63,424 bases of DNA from a gamma proteobacterium symbiont of Taylorina sp. (GTDB lineage: Bacteria > Pseudomonadota > Gammaproteobacteria > GRL18). The stretch is from positions 42,816 to 106,239 of the forward strand of contig JAHXIV010000018.1 in NCBI GenBank assembly GCA_025655455.1, given 5' to 3'. The notes under the pieces were generated by a model. That model saw nothing but the letters and a program-made list of their open reading frames with translations, did not search any database and was not told the DNA's origin. Shown one piece after another: positions 8,540-21,687 of this stretch. Numbering within the stretch: the stretch's first letter is position 1; every line of letters begins with the position of its first letter. Made by a program: the position numbers and the translations under genes.

Positions 8540-10297
8540 TTACATCTCTTGGGGTGCAGAAACACCCAGTAGAGCCAGGCCATTTTTTATCACCTGACGA
8601 GTGGCGACAATCAGACTTAAACGTGCATTGCGGAGTTTTTCATCATCCACAATAAAGTGATGGGCATTATAATAGGTATGCAGGGTATTGGCTAATTCAC
8701 GCAGATAATGAGCAATCAAATGCGGCTCATGCTGATGCGCTGCAGTATCAACCACTTCCGGATATTTTGCCAGTTGTTGTAAAATATCCGTCTCATGATC
8801 TTCAGTCAATAAAGATAAATTTTCCAAACCATCTGCCTGATCAAAGCTGATTTTCTTCTCCTTCATTTGTCTGAAAACACTACAAATTCGAGCATGTGCA
8901 TACTGAATATAATAAACAGGATTTTCAGAACTTTTTGATTTAGCCAGATCCAGATCAAAGTCCAGGTGCTGTTCACATTTACGCATAACATAAAAGAAAC
9001 GAGCAGCATCGACTCCCACTTCTTCACGAAGCTCCCGCAAGGTCACAAAAGAACCGCTGCGGGTAGACATTTGTACTTTTTCACCAGCACGATATAAGTT
9101 AGCAAATTGAACCAGTAGAACTTCCAGTTTTTCAGCATCATAATCCAATGCCGTCAGAGCCGCCTTAACCCTCGGTACATAACCATGATGGTCAGAACCC
9201 CAGACATCAATTACTGTTGCATAGCCCCGCTCAAATTTGTCCATATGATAGGCAATATCTGATGCAAAATAAGTGGTTTGTCCATTATCTCTTTGTACCA
9301 CACGGTCTTTATCATCACCATAGTCTGTAGAACGAAACCATAGGGCATTTTCCTGCTCATAGACTTTTTCATTGTTTCGCAAACGCTCAACACCCTTATT
9401 CACCAGACCTTTTTCCATCAGTGAGCGCTCAGAGAACCATTCATCATAGTGTACACCAAACTCTTCCAGATCGGCCCTGATATCATCCAGAATTGAATTT
9501 AAAGCCAGCTCAAAGACATAACGATAGCGGTTATCACCTAATAAAGATTTTGCTTTTTCAATCAAAGCATCTATATGCTTTTCCTTATCCCCGCCTTCCG
9601 GTTCATCTGCTGGAAGCCCGTGCATCACTTCTGCTGCAGTGACCACATAAACATCACCATGTTCATTGGATATTTCAGCCGCTATATCCAGAATATAATC
9701 ACCTTTATAGCCATTAGCAGGAAATACAATATCCACCTTATGACTGGCCAGATAACGCAGCCAGACTGATGTCGCCAGGATATCCATCTGCCGTCCGGCA
9801 TCATTCACATAGTATTCACTATGTACGCTATAACCGGTCGCTTTTAATAAATTAGCCAGAGTTGCACCATAAGCAGCACCTCGACCATGACCAACATGCA
9901 ATGGCCCGGTTGGATTAGCAGAAACAAATTCTACCTGAACTTTTTTACCACTGCCCTTATTAGAACAACCAAAACGATCACCCTGCTGCAGGACATAATT
10001 AACAACACTTTGTCGAGAATCATCGCTGACAAAAAAATTAATAAATCCCGGTCCTGCAATATCAACTTTTTCTACAAAATCATTATCCGGCAATGCATCA
10101 ACAATCAATACAGCTATATCACGAGGATTTTTCCGTGCTGATTTCGCCAGCATCATAGCTACATTCGCCGCAAAGTCACCATGAGTTTTATCACGGCTAC
10201 GATCAATTTTAATTGCCGGTATTTCAGCAGACAAAGATCCATTATCAATCAATGATTGTATTGCCCGGCTAATAAGTTGCTGCAGTGCTTCTTTCAA
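8540..10297 (-). CDS. argS: Arginyl-tRNA synthetase
   Basis: Class I synthetase charging tRNA-Arg in the cytoplasm. It has the HIGH-type signature [13 protein letters not shown] and the KMSKS-region variant [10 protein letters not shown]. The C-terminal DALR anticodon-binding domain ends near [12 protein letters not shown]. An upstream ATG at 10357 would place the start inside hemE. I prefer TTG at 10297, which gives the usual KEALQQLI start, has AAAGAGAA just upstream, and leaves 16 bases after the hemE stop (585 residues). The SPOR gene follows by 5 bases. Confidence 0.95.
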   Translation of the reverse strand: MKEALQQLISRAIQSLIDNGSLSAEIPAIKIDRSRDKTHGDFAANVAMMLAKSARKNPRDIAVLIVDALPDNDFVEKVDIAGPGFINFFVSDDSRQSVVNYVLQQGDRFGCSNKGSGKKVQVEFVSANPTGPLHVGHGRGAAYGATLANLLKATGYSVHSEYYVNDAGRQMDILATSVWLRYLASHKVDIVFPANGYKGDYILDIAAEISNEHGDVYVVTAAEVMHGLPADEPEGGDKEKHIDALIEKAKSLLGDNRYRYVFELALNSILDDIRADLEEFGVHYDEWFSERSLMEKGLVNKGVERLRNNEKVYEQENALWFRSTDYGDDKDRVVQRDNGQTTYFASDIAYHMDKFERGYATVIDVWGSDHHGYVPRVKAALTALDYDAEKLEVLLVQFANLYRAGEKVQMSTRSGSFVTLRELREEVGVDAARFFYVMRKCEQHLDFDLDLAKSKSSENPVYYIQYAHARICSVFRQMKEKKISFDQADGLENLSLLTEDHETDILQQLAKYPEVVDTAAHQHEPHLIAHYLRELANTLHTYYNAHHFIVDDEKLRNARLSLIVATRQVIKNGLALLGVSAPQEM

Positions 10298-10313
10298 GGG
10301 TGATTTTCTCTTT

Positions 10314-11378
10314 TTATAAATGGTATTTTTTACTTTGTTCATGAACTGCATCAACAAAAGCAGTCACATTATCAGGATTAATATGCTGATGAATCCCATG
10401 TCCTAAATTAAAGACATGACCATTACCCTGACCATAACTTTCCAGAATAGTCTTAACTTCCTGTTCTATGCGCTCCGGCTTTGCATAAAGCACACAAGGA
10501 TCCATATTACCCTGTAAGGCGACTTTATCACCCACTCGGGTGCGAGCATCAGCCATATCCAGAGTCCAGTCTACTCCCAATGCATCACAGCCCGTATCAG
10601 CCATAGCTTCTAACCAGCCGCCGGCACCTTTGGAAAATAACACGACAGGCACTTTTCTGCCCTCATTTTCACGAGTCAGCCCATCGACAATCTGCTGCAT
10701 ATAACGCAGTGAAAACTCTTTATAATCACGCGGAGTTAAAACACCACCCCAGGTATCAAAAATCATGACAGCCTGTGCACCGGCAGCAATTTGGGCATTT
10801 AAATAACTGGTGACCGATTGCGCTAAAGTATCCAGCAATTTATGCATAGTTTGAGGCTCATCAAACATCATACCTTTAATCTTGCCAAATTCTTTAGTTG
10901 AACCACCCTCTACCATATAAGTAGCTAAGGTCCAGGGGCTGCCTGAAAAACCAATCAAAGGCACACGACCATTCAACTCCTTACGAATCGTACGAATTGC
11001 ATTCATCACATATTGCAGCTCACCCTCAGGATCAGGCACACCTAAGGCATTCACATCGGCAATTGAACAAACAGGCTTATCAAATTTTGGCCCTTCTCCC
11101 TGAGCAAAACGTAAGCCCAACCCCATGGCATCCGGAATAGTTAAAATATCTGAAAATAAAATAGCAGCATCCAGGGCATAACGTTCCAATGGCTGAATAG
11201 TGACTTCACAAGCCAGTTCAGCATTCATACATAGATCCATAAAACTACCCGCCTTCTCACGAGTAGCCCGATATTCAGGAAGATAACGACCCGCCTGACG
11301 CATCATCCAGACAGGTGTCATATCCACTGGCTCACGTAACAGGGCTTTTAGAAAACGATCGTTCTTTAATTCACTCAT
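10314..11378 (-). CDS. hemE: Uroporphyrinogen decarboxylase (haem biosynthesis)
   Basis: 354 residues, the normal length. The N-terminal signature [16 protein letters not shown] supplies the active-site arginines, and [15 protein letters not shown] carries the catalytic aspartate. It converts uroporphyrinogen III to coproporphyrinogen III in the cytoplasm. It lies between gltD and argS on the same strand. This is the true HemE of the window: the two UroD-like methyltransferases near 26 and 28 kb lack these signatures. Confidence 0.97.
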   Translation of the reverse strand: MSELKNDRFLKALLREPVDMTPVWMMRQAGRYLPEYRATREKAGSFMDLCMNAELACEVTIQPLERYALDAAILFSDILTIPDAMGLGLRFAQGEGPKFDKPVCSIADVNALGVPDPEGELQYVMNAIRTIRKELNGRVPLIGFSGSPWTLATYMVEGGSTKEFGKIKGMMFDEPQTMHKLLDTLAQSVTSYLNAQIAAGAQAVMIFDTWGGVLTPRDYKEFSLRYMQQIVDGLTRENEGRKVPVVLFSKGAGGWLEAMADTGCDALGVDWTLDMADARTRVGDKVALQGNMDPCVLYAKPERIEQEVKTILESYGQGNGHVFNLGHGIHQHINPDNVTAFVDAVHEQSKKYHL

Positions 11379-11412
11379 TTATAATAATTCTCGTATTTTG
11401 TGGAGTTTTATA

Positions 11413-11482
11413 ATCCGTACTAAGGAGATGGAATGTGCTTGAACGTCCTCTGAGAGAGACATACTGCAACCTTAGCACGGAT
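11413..11482. other. Long stem-loop between gltD and hemE
   Basis: ATCCGTACTAAGG (11413-11425) pairs with CCTTAGCACGGAT (11470-11482), 12 of 13 positions matching, across a 44-base loop. It sits in the 117-base gap between the gltD stop and the hemE start. It could be a transcript-processing or attenuation structure. No T-tract follows on either strand, so it is not a standard terminator. Confidence 0.4.
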
Positions 11483-11495
11483 GACTACTGATATT

Positions 11496-12899
<1,404 letters not shown>

Positions 12900-12940
12900 T
12901 CATACCCTTCTTATTAGTGTTAACACCTGGCACTTTCTTT

Positions 12941-15900
12941 TTACTCTGTCTCGTTAGATAGCGTTTCAAGTAAGCTGTCAATTGATGCAGCTTTCGGCTT
13001 CACCAGCCAGAATTTACCACTCATATCAGCAAAGTTATCTAAAATATGTTGTCCCCACTCACTACCTGTTGCCTGGATAAATTTTTCAATTTTACATTTT
13101 AGATAATGACGATGTGCTTCAGTTTCTTCATTATTAATACGATTGATATCAATGAGCTCATGGTTATAGCGATCAACAAAATCATTATCCTGATCCAGTA
13201 CATAAGCAAATCCACCGGTCATACCGGCACCAAAATTCAGCCCGGTATCACCTAATACCGTGATAACACCACCAGTCATATATTCACAACCATGATCGCC
13301 AATACCCTCTACTACTGCATGGGCACCGGAATTTCGTACAGCAAAACGTTCTCCGGCTAAACCTGACGCAAATAATGATCCACCGGTTGCACCATAAAGA
13401 CAGGTATTACCAATAATAGCAGCTTCATTGGCTTTAAACGTGGTTCCACAAGCAGGATTGACTGCGATATGACCACCAGCCATGCCTTTACCAACATAGT
13501 CGTTGGCATCACCTTCCAGTTCAAGATGTAAACCACCGGCATTCCAGACACCTAAACTCTGTCCTGCAGAACCTTTCATCTTAATGGTAATCGGTGTATC
13601 ACTCATACCAAGATTACCGTGACGGGATGCAATTTCACCGGAGAGACGAGCACCAATGGAACGATCCACATTTCTCACATCATATTCAAACAGACCACCT
13701 GATTTAGCTTCAATCGCTGCCAGAGCATCAGTAACCATCTGTTCAGCTAATTCACCCTTATCATAAGGTTCATTGCTTGCCTCTACACAAAATCTGGGCT
13801 TTTCAACATCATCAATAGTTTTTAATAAAGGTGACATATCCAATTTTGACTGACGTACAGTGCTGCCTTCAATGACGTCCAATAAATCAGTGCGACCGAT
13901 CAGCTCTTCCAGTTTAGTCACACCCAGAGAAGCCATCCACTCGCGGGTTTCCTGTGCCACAAACTTAAAGTAGTTCATGACCATTTCAACCTTGCCGATA
14001 AAATGATGCTGGCGTAGTTCCTGGTTTTGAGTGGCAACACCCATGGCACAGGTATTTAAATGACAAATTCTTAAGTATTTACAACCCATGGCAATCATTG
14101 GTGCGGTACCAAAACCAAAGCTTTCAGCCCCTAAAATAGCCGCTTTGATAATATCCAGACCGGTTTTTAAACCACCATCCGCCTGAAGGCGAATTTTACC
14201 ACGCAAATCATTGGCACGCAGAGCCTGTTGAGTTTCACTCAGTCCCAATTCAAATGGTGAACCGGCATATTTAACGGAGGCTAGCGGACTGGCCGCTGTA
14301 CCGCCATCATATCCGGAAATGGTAATTAAATCGGCATAGGCTTTAGCCACACCGGCAGCAATTGTACCCACACCCGGCTCAGACACTAGCTTCACAGAAA
14401 CTAATGCCTTTGGATTGACCTGTTTCAGGTCATAGATTAATTGCGATAAGTCTTCAATGGAATAAATATCATGATGTGGAGGCGGTGAAATTAAGGTCAC
14501 ACCCGGAACAGAATAACGTTGCCTGGCGATATTAATATCCACTTTATGACCCGGTAACTGGCCACCTTCACCCGGCTTTGCCCCCTGAGCAATTTTAATC
14601 TGCAGGACTTCTGCATTGACCAGATAGTGTGGTGTCACACCAAAACGACCCGAGGCAATCTGTTTAATCTTGGAAACTTTTAAGGTATTAAAACGATCCG
14701 GATCTTCTCCACCTTCACCCGAATTTGAGCGTGCACCTAAACGGTTCATCGCTTCCGCCAAAGTTTCGTGTGCCTCAGGTGATAATGCGCCCAATGACAT
14801 TGCCGCACTATCAAAGCGTTTGAATAAAGCCTCTGCGGGTTCGACATCATCAATAGAAACAGACTCAATATCCTCACGTAATTTCAATAAATCACGCAAA
14901 GTGGCAGTGGGTCGATTATTGACTTCATGCGCATATTTTTTATAGGCATTATAATCACTGGACTGAACTGCCTGCTGCAGATACAGCACTACATCCGGAT
15001 TATAAGCGTGATACTCACCACCATGTACATAGCGATAAATACCGCCATGGTCATTGGTCTTGCGAGGATTCCATGCCACTTTGTTCAAAAAGCGTTGATC
15101 GGATTCAAAATCAGTAAACCCGGCACCGGCAATACGACTGGTCGTACCTTTAAAGCACATTTCAGTCACTTCTTCATCAATACCGATGGCTTCAAATAAT
15201 TGTGATCCACGGTAACTGGCAATGGTTGAAATACCCATTTTTGACATGACTTTAAACAAGCCCTTATTAATCCCTTTACGATAGGCTTTGGTCACTTTTC
15301 CAATACTGGTTTCTGCAATTTCTTTGAGTTTAATTAATTTAGCTAATGTTTCATAAGCCATATAAGGATATACGGCTGAAGCACCATAACCAATCAATGC
15401 AGCAAAATGATGCGGATCACGAGCCGAACCTGTTTTTACAATAATATTGGCATCGCAGCGTAGACCTTTGGCAATCAAGTGATGATGAACAGCACCGGTT
15501 GCCATTAATGCATGCAGAGTCACTTTATCATTTTGCAGATTTTTATCATCAAGAATAATAATGACTTGACCATCAAGCACTGCCTGCTCTGCTGTATTAC
15601 AAACATCAAGCAGAGCATCTTTAAGAGATATTTCAGATGAAAAATTCAGATCAATAATGATATTGCTATAATCAGGGTTATCAATATTCACCAGACTTTC
15701 ATATTTAGCACAGGAAAGGACAGGAGAATCGACAATTAAACGTTCAGCATGAGCAGCGGTTTCTGAAAATAAATTCTTTTCTGCCCCAAGACAGGTCTCC
15801 AGTGACATAACAATACTTTCACGAATCGGATCAATGGGCGGATTGGTGACCTGAGCAAACTGCTGACGAAAATAATCATATAAAGGTCTGACACGGCTGG

Positions 15901-17500
15901 ACAATACCGCCATTGGCGTATCATCACCCATTGAACCGATGGCTTCAGCGGCATTTTCTGCCAGCACTTTAATAACGTATTCTTTTTCTTCATTAGTAAT
16001 CTGAAATTGTTTTTCATACACCTGATAGGTGGCATCATCCATACAGCCGACAACAGAGGAAGGTTCAACCAATTCCGACTTGAGATATTTAACCCCCTTA
16101 CTTAACCAGTCTTTGTAGGGATTCTGAGCTTTAAGATGTGTATCTACATCATCAGGCAGCATTAACTCTCCGCTATGGGTATCTGCAGCCAGCATTTGAC
16201 CCGGCTTTAAACGACCTTTAGAGACCACATCCAATTCACTATACTCATAAACACCTGTTTCTGATGCCAGCGTAATGACACAATCCGAATAGGTCGCATC
16301 CTTGATTCCATTGCTGCCCTGAGTATTTTTTGTAATCACATAACGGGCAGGACGCAAGCCGTTTCTATCCAGAGTACAGGCAGCATAACGACCATCAGTC
16401 ATCACCACGCCGGCAGGGCCATCCCATGCTTCCATGTGCATAGAATTGTATTCATAAAATGCTTTTAAATCTGCGTCCATGGTATCCACATTCTGCCATG
16501 CGGGTGGAATCAATAAACGCATCGCACGGAAAATATCCATACCGCCGGCCAGCAGTGCTTCCAGCATATTATCCATACTATTGGAATCTGAACCCGTCAT
16601 AGACACTAAAGGACGAATATCCTCCATATTTGGAATCAAAGGGGTTTTAAATTTATGACCACGAGCCACAGACCAGTTACGGTTACCCTGAATTGTATTA
16701 ATTTCACCATTATGGGCAAGATAACGAAATGGCTGTGCCAGACGCCATTGCGGCCAGGTATTGGTTGAAAAACGTTGATGAAAGACACACATGCCTGAGG
16801 CAAGACGAGGATCATTGAGGTCTTTATAAAACACCGGTAAAAACTCCGGCATCACCAACCCCTTATATGAAATCACCAGAGAAGTCATAGAGGGGATGTA
16901 AAAAACATCATCATTTGTTTGTATGGCTTTTTCAGCACGACGGCGGGCAATATAAAGATGACGATCAAATGTCGCTGTATCCATATCGGCAGCAGCATTA
17001 ACAAACACATGTTCTATTTGAGGTAATGACTTCAGAGCCTCGTCCCCACAGGCACTTTCATCGACAGGAACAACACGCCAGCCAGCCACTTCCAGACCTT
17101 CTGCAGTCAGTTCTTTATTCACCTGAATTCTGGCTTTTTCAGCAACAGCTTCATCCTGAGTAAGGAAAACAACACCAACAGCATAATTTTTACTTAAATT
17201 AAAACCCTGCTCCTGTGCAACCGCACGCATAAGGGCATCAGGCTTTTGCAAGAGTAAGCCACAACCATCACCTGTTTTACCATCAGCAGAAATTGCACCA
17301 CGATGGGTCAAACGTGCCAGAGCTTCAATGGCCGTACTTACTAACCAGTGACTACCGGCACCATCCATATGGGCAATTAAACCAAAGCCGCAATTGTCTT
17401 TTTCAAATGAGGGTCGATAGAGGGTGGATTCTAAAGACTCAGGTGGATTGATACCATCAAATGGTAATTTATAGATTGGCTGCGTTTCAAATATTGGCAT
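12941..17500 (-). CDS. gltB: Glutamate synthase (NADPH) large subunit
   Basis: About 1519 residues, the full family length. A short propeptide precedes the N-terminal nucleophile cysteine in [14 protein letters not shown] (Cys37 from the ATG chosen) of the class II glutaminase domain. It is followed by the central domain, the FMN-binding synthase domain ([24 protein letters not shown]), the 3Fe-4S motif [12 protein letters not shown], and the C-terminal beta-helix (GASG-type GGxxG repeats). I chose ATG 17500, preceded by GGGAC, over TTG 17512. A sigma-70 promoter lies at 17614-17642. With GltD it completes GS-GOGAT ammonium assimilation. Confidence 0.98.
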   Translation of the reverse strand: MPIFETQPIYKLPFDGINPPESLESTLYRPSFEKDNCGFGLIAHMDGAGSHWLVSTAIEALARLTHRGAISADGKTGDGCGLLLQKPDALMRAVAQEQGFNLSKNYAVGVVFLTQDEAVAEKARIQVNKELTAEGLEVAGWRVVPVDESACGDEALKSLPQIEHVFVNAAADMDTATFDRHLYIARRRAEKAIQTNDDVFYIPSMTSLVISYKGLVMPEFLPVFYKDLNDPRLASGMCVFHQRFSTNTWPQWRLAQPFRYLAHNGEINTIQGNRNWSVARGHKFKTPLIPNMEDIRPLVSMTGSDSNSMDNMLEALLAGGMDIFRAMRLLIPPAWQNVDTMDADLKAFYEYNSMHMEAWDGPAGVVMTDGRYAACTLDRNGLRPARYVITKNTQGSNGIKDATYSDCVITLASETGVYEYSELDVVSKGRLKPGQMLAADTHSGELMLPDDVDTHLKAQNPYKDWLSKGVKYLKSELVEPSSVVGCMDDATYQVYEKQFQITNEEKEYVIKVLAENAAEAIGSMGDDTPMAVLSSRVRPLYDYFRQQFAQVTNPPIDPIRESIVMSLETCLGAEKNLFSETAAHAERLIVDSPVLSCAKYESLVNIDNPDYSNIIIDLNFSSEISLKDALLDVCNTAEQAVLDGQVIIILDDKNLQNDKVTLHALMATGAVHHHLIAKGLRCDANIIVKTGSARDPHHFAALIGYGASAVYPYMAYETLAKLIKLKEIAETSIGKVTKAYRKGINKGLFKVMSKMGISTIASYRGSQLFEAIGIDEEVTEMCFKGTTSRIAGAGFTDFESDQRFLNKVAWNPRKTNDHGGIYRYVHGGEYHAYNPDVVLYLQQAVQSSDYNAYKKYAHEVNNRPTATLRDLLKLREDIESVSIDDVEPAEALFKRFDSAAMSLGALSPEAHETLAEAMNRLGARSNSGEGGEDPDRFNTLKVSKIKQIASGRFGVTPHYLVNAEVLQIKIAQGAKPGEGGQLPGHKVDINIARQRYSVPGVTLISPPPHHDIYSIEDLSQLIYDLKQVNPKALVSVKLVSEPGVGTIAAGVAKAYADLITISGYDGGTAASPLASVKYAGSPFELGLSETQQALRANDLRGKIRLQADGGLKTGLDIIKAAILGAESFGFGTAPMIAMGCKYLRICHLNTCAMGVATQNQELRQHHFIGKVEMVMNYFKFVAQETREWMASLGVTKLEELIGRTDLLDVIEGSTVRQSKLDMSPLLKTIDDVEKPRFCVEASNEPYDKGELAEQMVTDALAAIEAKSGGLFEYDVRNVDRSIGARLSGEIASRHGNLGMSDTPITIKMKGSAGQSLGVWNAGGLHLELEGDANDYVGKGMAGGHIAVNPACGTTFKANEAAIIGNTCLYGATGGSLFASGLAGERFAVRNSGAHAVVEGIGDHGCEYMTGGVITVLGDTGLNFGAGMTGGFAYVLDQDNDFVDRYNHELIDINRINNEETEAHRHYLKCKIEKFIQATGSEWGQHILDNFADMSGKFWLVKPKAASIDSLLETLSNETE

Positions 17501-17613
17501 TAACTGTCCCAATTAAATAACTCTTTTTAAATAAAGAATGGTGAATATAAATACCTACGCCCAATAGCTGTTTTTATTAATTAGAAAATTGTAGCGGGAC
17601 GAAAGAGCCGAAC

Positions 17614-17642
17614 ATTATACCCTTTCATTTCTCGTTGGTCTA
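17614..17642 (-). promoter_or_regulatory. Sigma-70 promoter of gltBD
   Basis: On the minus strand, TAGACC (17642-17637), a 17-base spacer and TATAAT (17619-17614) form a good sigma-70 promoter about 110 bases upstream of the gltB ATG, leaving a leader of roughly 100 bases. The remainder of 17513-17817 holds no gene that I can see. Confidence 0.65.
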
Positions 17643-17817
17643 TACTACTAATTTAAAACTATAATTGCCAATTTCCTAACAACTTATCAGATCAATAACC
17701 TCTATGATTTGTTAAAACCAAAAATTTTTATGCTATGCTGAGATGATTACAGCATATTTACATTATCACAAAATATTATTATAAAAAATCTGTTGTTTTT
17801 ACTTTCTGGAGGGGAAA

Positions 17818-19131
17818 ATGTCTAGATTCACTACTGCTTTAATTTTTTTGGCACTTGCCGGTCTTACTGGTTGGGGATTTTATCTGAATGAACATAAGCA
17901 ATTAAAACTAAAGACCAGCACTTTTAATGAACAGATCAATCAATTAGAGAACAAACTCAATGATATTGATGGGCAGAATCGTTCTCTGTCTATCAAATTA
18001 GATGAAGTAATATTACAAAAAAATACATTTGGGCAGCAGCTCAGCGATTCACAATCCCAGATAAATTCTCTTAAATTAAATAGCAGTAATCTGCAAACAA
18101 CTAATCTGGAATTCAAACAAAAAAATTCTTCACTGGAGAAAAAGCATTTATCTCTTGAGCAACAACTCAAATTTCAATTGAGTAATAAAAAAGAATTAAG
18201 CAATAAAGTTGCAACTCTACAGCAAACCCGTGATGAATTAAATCTGAAGCTGCAAACACTGAATCAGGAATATTCCAGCCTGACAGAAAAATTTAAGTTT
18301 GAAGAAGAAAAAAAGATAAAATTAACCGCTGATTTTCAAGATCAAAATAATAAACTGAATCAATTTCAGCAAAAAATGAAAAATTTGCTCATAACCCGGG
18401 ATCAACTCAAAACACAGTTACAGGAGAGCATTACATCTGAGACTGAAGTTAATGAGATTAAAAACAAGTTAAAACAGGCTGAAGACAAAATTGTTAAGCA
18501 CAATAATGAACTACAGCAAGCTGAACAGCAGCTTAGTACTTATGCAATAGAATTGGAACAGATAAATCAGCAGAGCTATGATTTGAATCAACAAGTTGCA
18601 ACACTTGAACAGGAATCATTCAGGCTAAAGGATGAAAAGAAAGCAGCAACAAATGAAATTGAAGCACTAAAAGAAAAAGTTGATACCTTGTTAGAGGAAA
18701 AATCTATAGCTATTAGTAATTTGCGAGATAAAGTGACACTCATCAGTATAGATAGTGATATTGCCTATGCCATAGGTTCGACCTCATTAAGTTATGAAGG
18801 CAGGCTTATACTGGATCAAATTGCCAATATTATGCAGCAATATCCTGAACGTATTGTCAGTCTTGAAGGTCACACTGACAGCATGCGTATTTCTGAAAAG
18901 AATAAAGAATTTTTTTCAACCAACTGGGAACTCTCAGCAATTCGTGCAATAAAGTCGGTGCATTATTTACAAACTAAAGGGATTGACCCACAACATTTAC
19001 GTGCTGTTGCTTACGGTCCCTATCGACCCGTCGCAGACAACAATACACCTGAAGGACGTGAACAGAACCGTAGGCTTGAGATTATTCTGGCTCCGGAAAG
19101 TGAGATAATTTCCACGACCAAGCTGGAGTAA
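17818..19131 (+). CDS. OmpA-domain protein with long coiled-coil stalk
   Basis: 437 residues. An N-terminal membrane segment (about 5-21, no cleavage site evident) is followed by roughly 280 residues of Gln/Asn/Leu-rich heptad coiled coil. A C-terminal OmpA-like peptidoglycan-binding domain follows (about 305-430), with VSLEGHTDSMR and GREQNRRLEI carrying the usual Asp and Arg ligand residues. The layout suggests an inner-membrane protein reaching across the periplasm to the cell wall, as in MotB- or TolR-like tethers. It has a strong ribosome-binding site (GGAGGGG). It is monocistronic or paired with the downstream ChaN gene 82 bases away. Confidence 0.85.
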   Translation: MSRFTTALIFLALAGLTGWGFYLNEHKQLKLKTSTFNEQINQLENKLNDIDGQNRSLSIKLDEVILQKNTFGQQLSDSQSQINSLKLNSSNLQTTNLEFKQKNSSLEKKHLSLEQQLKFQLSNKKELSNKVATLQQTRDELNLKLQTLNQEYSSLTEKFKFEEEKKIKLTADFQDQNNKLNQFQQKMKNLLITRDQLKTQLQESITSETEVNEIKNKLKQAEDKIVKHNNELQQAEQQLSTYAIELEQINQQSYDLNQQVATLEQESFRLKDEKKAATNEIEALKEKVDTLLEEKSIAISNLRDKVTLISIDSDIAYAIGSTSLSYEGRLILDQIANIMQQYPERIVSLEGHTDSMRISEKNKEFFSTNWELSAIRAIKSVHYLQTKGIDPQHLRAVAYGPYRPVADNNTPEGREQNRRLEIILAPESEIISTTKLE

Positions 19132-19213
19132 AATTAGTATTGGCTAAGGACACTTAAATTAAAAACTACAATAACTTAGGGATTAAGGTAATTATTAAAC
19201 AGGCAAAAATTCT

Positions 19214-20242
19214 ATGAAAAATGATGATACAAATTCAAATAGCAAGCCTGAAAATTATTATTTTCTTGTTATTATCGGGCTAATTTATCTAATATCAGGC
19301 TGTCAGATACAGTCAGTTGATCAAATAACCTATACTGAAAACACCCGAAACCATCCTCTTGTTAATAAAATCTGGTCTGTATCAGAACAGCAAACTATCT
19401 CTACAGACATTTTGAATAAAAAAATCTCATTATTTGATGTTATTTTATTGGGTGAAACACATGATAATAGCAAACACCATCAACTACAGGCTCAAATAAT
19501 TGATCAACTGGTTCAACAACAGCAAAAACCAGCCATTGCATTTGAAATGCTGGATCAGAATCAACAGCAAACTATCAGTCAATTTCAAGAAAAATCAGCA
19601 GTAAAAACAGATGAGTTTGCCAAAATAGTTGCATGGGAAAAAACCGGATGGCCAGAGTGGCGATATTATCGCCCGGTATTTGATAGTGCAATCCACAACA
19701 AATTAACAATTATTGCAGCCAACCTTAATTCTAAACAAGTCAGAAAAGTGATTAAACAGGGAACCAAAGTCTTAAATACTCAGTACCAGGCTATGCACAA
19801 GAAATACCAATATGATGTTGAATTAAAAAGGGAATTGGAGCAGGAAATACAAGCAGCTCATTGTGATATGCTGCCGGAAAAAATGCTCTCCCCCATGTTA
19901 GCAGGACAACAAACCAGAGATATAGCCATGACTCTGGCAATACAAAAACAGCTTTCCTCCCCAGACAATGAAGGACTGGTGCTCATTGCCGGTGCAGGTC
20001 ATACCAGAACAGATTATGGCATTCCCTATTATTTGCAAAAAGAAATGCCTGACAAAAAAATTATCAGTATTGCCTTTATAGAAGTCAGTGCAGATAAGTT
20101 CAAACCAGCAGAATATGCTGAAAACTGGAATACTCGAAGCAAGAAATTTCCGTTTGACTACGTCTGGTTTACTTCTAGAGCCGAACGAGAAGATCAGTGC
20201 GAAAAGATGAGAGCGTACATGAAAAAGAACGCTCGGAAATGA
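19214..20242 (+). CDS. ChaN-family lipoprotein (haem-binding type)
   Basis: 342 residues. A hydrophobic leader ends in the lipobox LISGC, so this is a lipoprotein. VILLGETHDNSKHHQLQ is the first ChaN/Tiki-superfamily motif, PAIAFEMLDQNQQ the second, and VLIAGAGHTRTDYG the third. ChaN proteins bind haem pairs and are linked to haem-iron uptake; the wider superfamily includes proteases and erythromycin esterase. The C-terminus is Arg/Lys-rich. It converges with a TraB-family gene that belongs to the same superfamily. Confidence 0.87.
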   Translation: MKNDDTNSNSKPENYYFLVIIGLIYLISGCQIQSVDQITYTENTRNHPLVNKIWSVSEQQTISTDILNKKISLFDVILLGETHDNSKHHQLQAQIIDQLVQQQQKPAIAFEMLDQNQQQTISQFQEKSAVKTDEFAKIVAWEKTGWPEWRYYRPVFDSAIHNKLTIIAANLNSKQVRKVIKQGTKVLNTQYQAMHKKYQYDVELKRELEQEIQAAHCDMLPEKMLSPMLAGQQTRDIAMTLAIQKQLSSPDNEGLVLIAGAGHTRTDYGIPYYLQKEMPDKKIISIAFIEVSADKFKPAEYAENWNTRSKKFPFDYVWFTSRAEREDQCEKMRAYMKKNARK

Positions 20243-20290
20243 CAGTGGTTGTACTCCAAAACACGGATTAAACACTCAATTTCCCGAACG

Positions 20291-21532
20291 TCACCCCATT
20301 ATTTTTTCAAAAATCAAAAAACCCGCCACATAAGTTCCAATAGCTGAACCTAAAGTTGAAAAGAAAAATACCAGTAAAGTCCTTGCTACTTTATTTTTCC
20401 ACCAGCCTGAAACATGCGTTGTGTCTTTCTTTAGATCGCTAAAATCACCAACATTGGGTTTTCTTAAATAAAGTTCAATAGCTGCCGTAACCATGCCGGC
20501 ACCAATAGTAGGATTTAACGAAGTTAGTGGAGCCGCAAAAAATGCCCCTACAACAGTTAGCGGATGAGCTTTGGCAATAGCAGCACCTAACGCAGATAAT
20601 GAGCCATTAATTAATACCCAGTAAATAATTAATTGAATACCTAAATCCGTACTCTTATTAAAACCAATTGCAAAACCGGTTAATAATATAGCAACAATCA
20701 TCCATGGAATGAATTTCGGCCAGATACTTTTTTCAGGCAATGCATCCAGCTGATCAATTTTCTGCTGTGCATTACTATGCAGCCCTGCAATAATATCAAT
20801 CTGTTCATCCTGAGCAAGATAAGACTCAATGCCTTTTAAATGCCCTGCACCAACAACTGCAAGTATGGACTGGTTATCTGAATCAGCAACAACTTGCTCT
20901 ATACGGGCAGCCATGTATTGATCACGTTCATCAATTAATGGTCCAAAAAGTTCCTTCGCTTCTTCCGCAAACTGAGCAAAAGTCGTTTCAAGAATATCTC
21001 CCTCTTTCAACCTTTCAACTTCTTCTTCTGAAACTTTTTCATTAAAAAAAACACTACCTAATAAACCACCGACAATACCCATTTTCTTCCACCAGGGTAC
21101 ATTACTATAAACACGCTTTAATGTCGTACCAATTTCACGGTCAATCAGATGAATTTCACACTTCATCTCTTTTGCCTGTTCTATGGCCATGCGCATTTCA
21201 GCACCCGGTTCAATGCCAAACTCATCCGCCATTTTCTGCTGATAAGCACCCAGGGCTAAAGAAGCTATGACCATTGAGGCTTTGCCTTCTTTGAAAACCT
21301 GGAATAAATCCATCTTTGCCAGACTATCCGGATTAATCATACTATTATAACGACTGGGACAAAGTTCAATGGCGACACCATCATACTGCCCTGATGCTAA
21401 TAGTTCCTTAACTTTGTCAGCACTGGCCTTAGAAACGTGAGCAGTGCCCAAAACAGTAATTGATTTCCCAACTAACTGATGATGATAAACCGGTTCGTCT
21501 TGTAACGAGTCTTTTGTTTCTTGTTGTTCCAC
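20291..21532 (-). CDS. TraB/PrgY-family membrane protein
   Basis: 413 residues. The N-terminal TraB domain (about 15-250) shows the superfamily motifs ITVLGTAHVSKASADKV, VAIELCPSRYNSM and LAVVGAGHLKGI. About four membrane helices follow (260-410), including the Gly-rich stretch GAAIAKAHPLTVVGAFFAAPLTSL. Enterococcal TraB/PrgY shuts down pheromone activity, and the Tiki/TraB/GumN/ChaN superfamily is proposed to contain metalloproteases. The bacterial role of this membrane form is unknown. The gene lies downstream of fusA2 on the same strand, separated by an inverted repeat. Confidence 0.82.
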   Translation of the reverse strand: MEQQETKDSLQDEPVYHHQLVGKSITVLGTAHVSKASADKVKELLASGQYDGVAIELCPSRYNSMINPDSLAKMDLFQVFKEGKASMVIASLALGAYQQKMADEFGIEPGAEMRMAIEQAKEMKCEIHLIDREIGTTLKRVYSNVPWWKKMGIVGGLLGSVFFNEKVSEEEVERLKEGDILETTFAQFAEEAKELFGPLIDERDQYMAARIEQVVADSDNQSILAVVGAGHLKGIESYLAQDEQIDIIAGLHSNAQQKIDQLDALPEKSIWPKFIPWMIVAILLTGFAIGFNKSTDLGIQLIIYWVLINGSLSALGAAIAKAHPLTVVGAFFAAPLTSLNPTIGAGMVTAAIELYLRKPNVGDFSDLKKDTTHVSGWWKNKVARTLLVFFFSTLGSAIGTYVAGFLIFEKIMG

Positions 21533-21584
21533 TGACTTATCCAGATGATTTGTTTTACTGAATTATATTTTTCAATAACAAAAA

Positions 21585-21645
21585 AGGCGAATGAATTCGC
21601 CCTACAAATATAAATTTTTAACTGTAGGGACGAATTTATTCGCCT
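21585..21645. repeat. Palindromic intergenic repeat between fusA2 and traB
   Basis: The left arm at 21585-21606 begins AGGCGAATGAATTCG and ends CCCTACA. The right arm at 21623-21645 is its inverted copy with one mismatch and one extra base (TGTAGGGACGAATTTATTCG...), across a 16-base loop. This GTAGGG/CGAATTCATTCGCC design resembles REP/MITE-type palindromes scattered in many bacterial genomes. It could act as a strong hairpin after fusA2. Confidence 0.75.
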
Positions 21646-21687
21646 GATTTGATTAAAACCGATGAATAAAAAAGTAAATTTTCAGTT

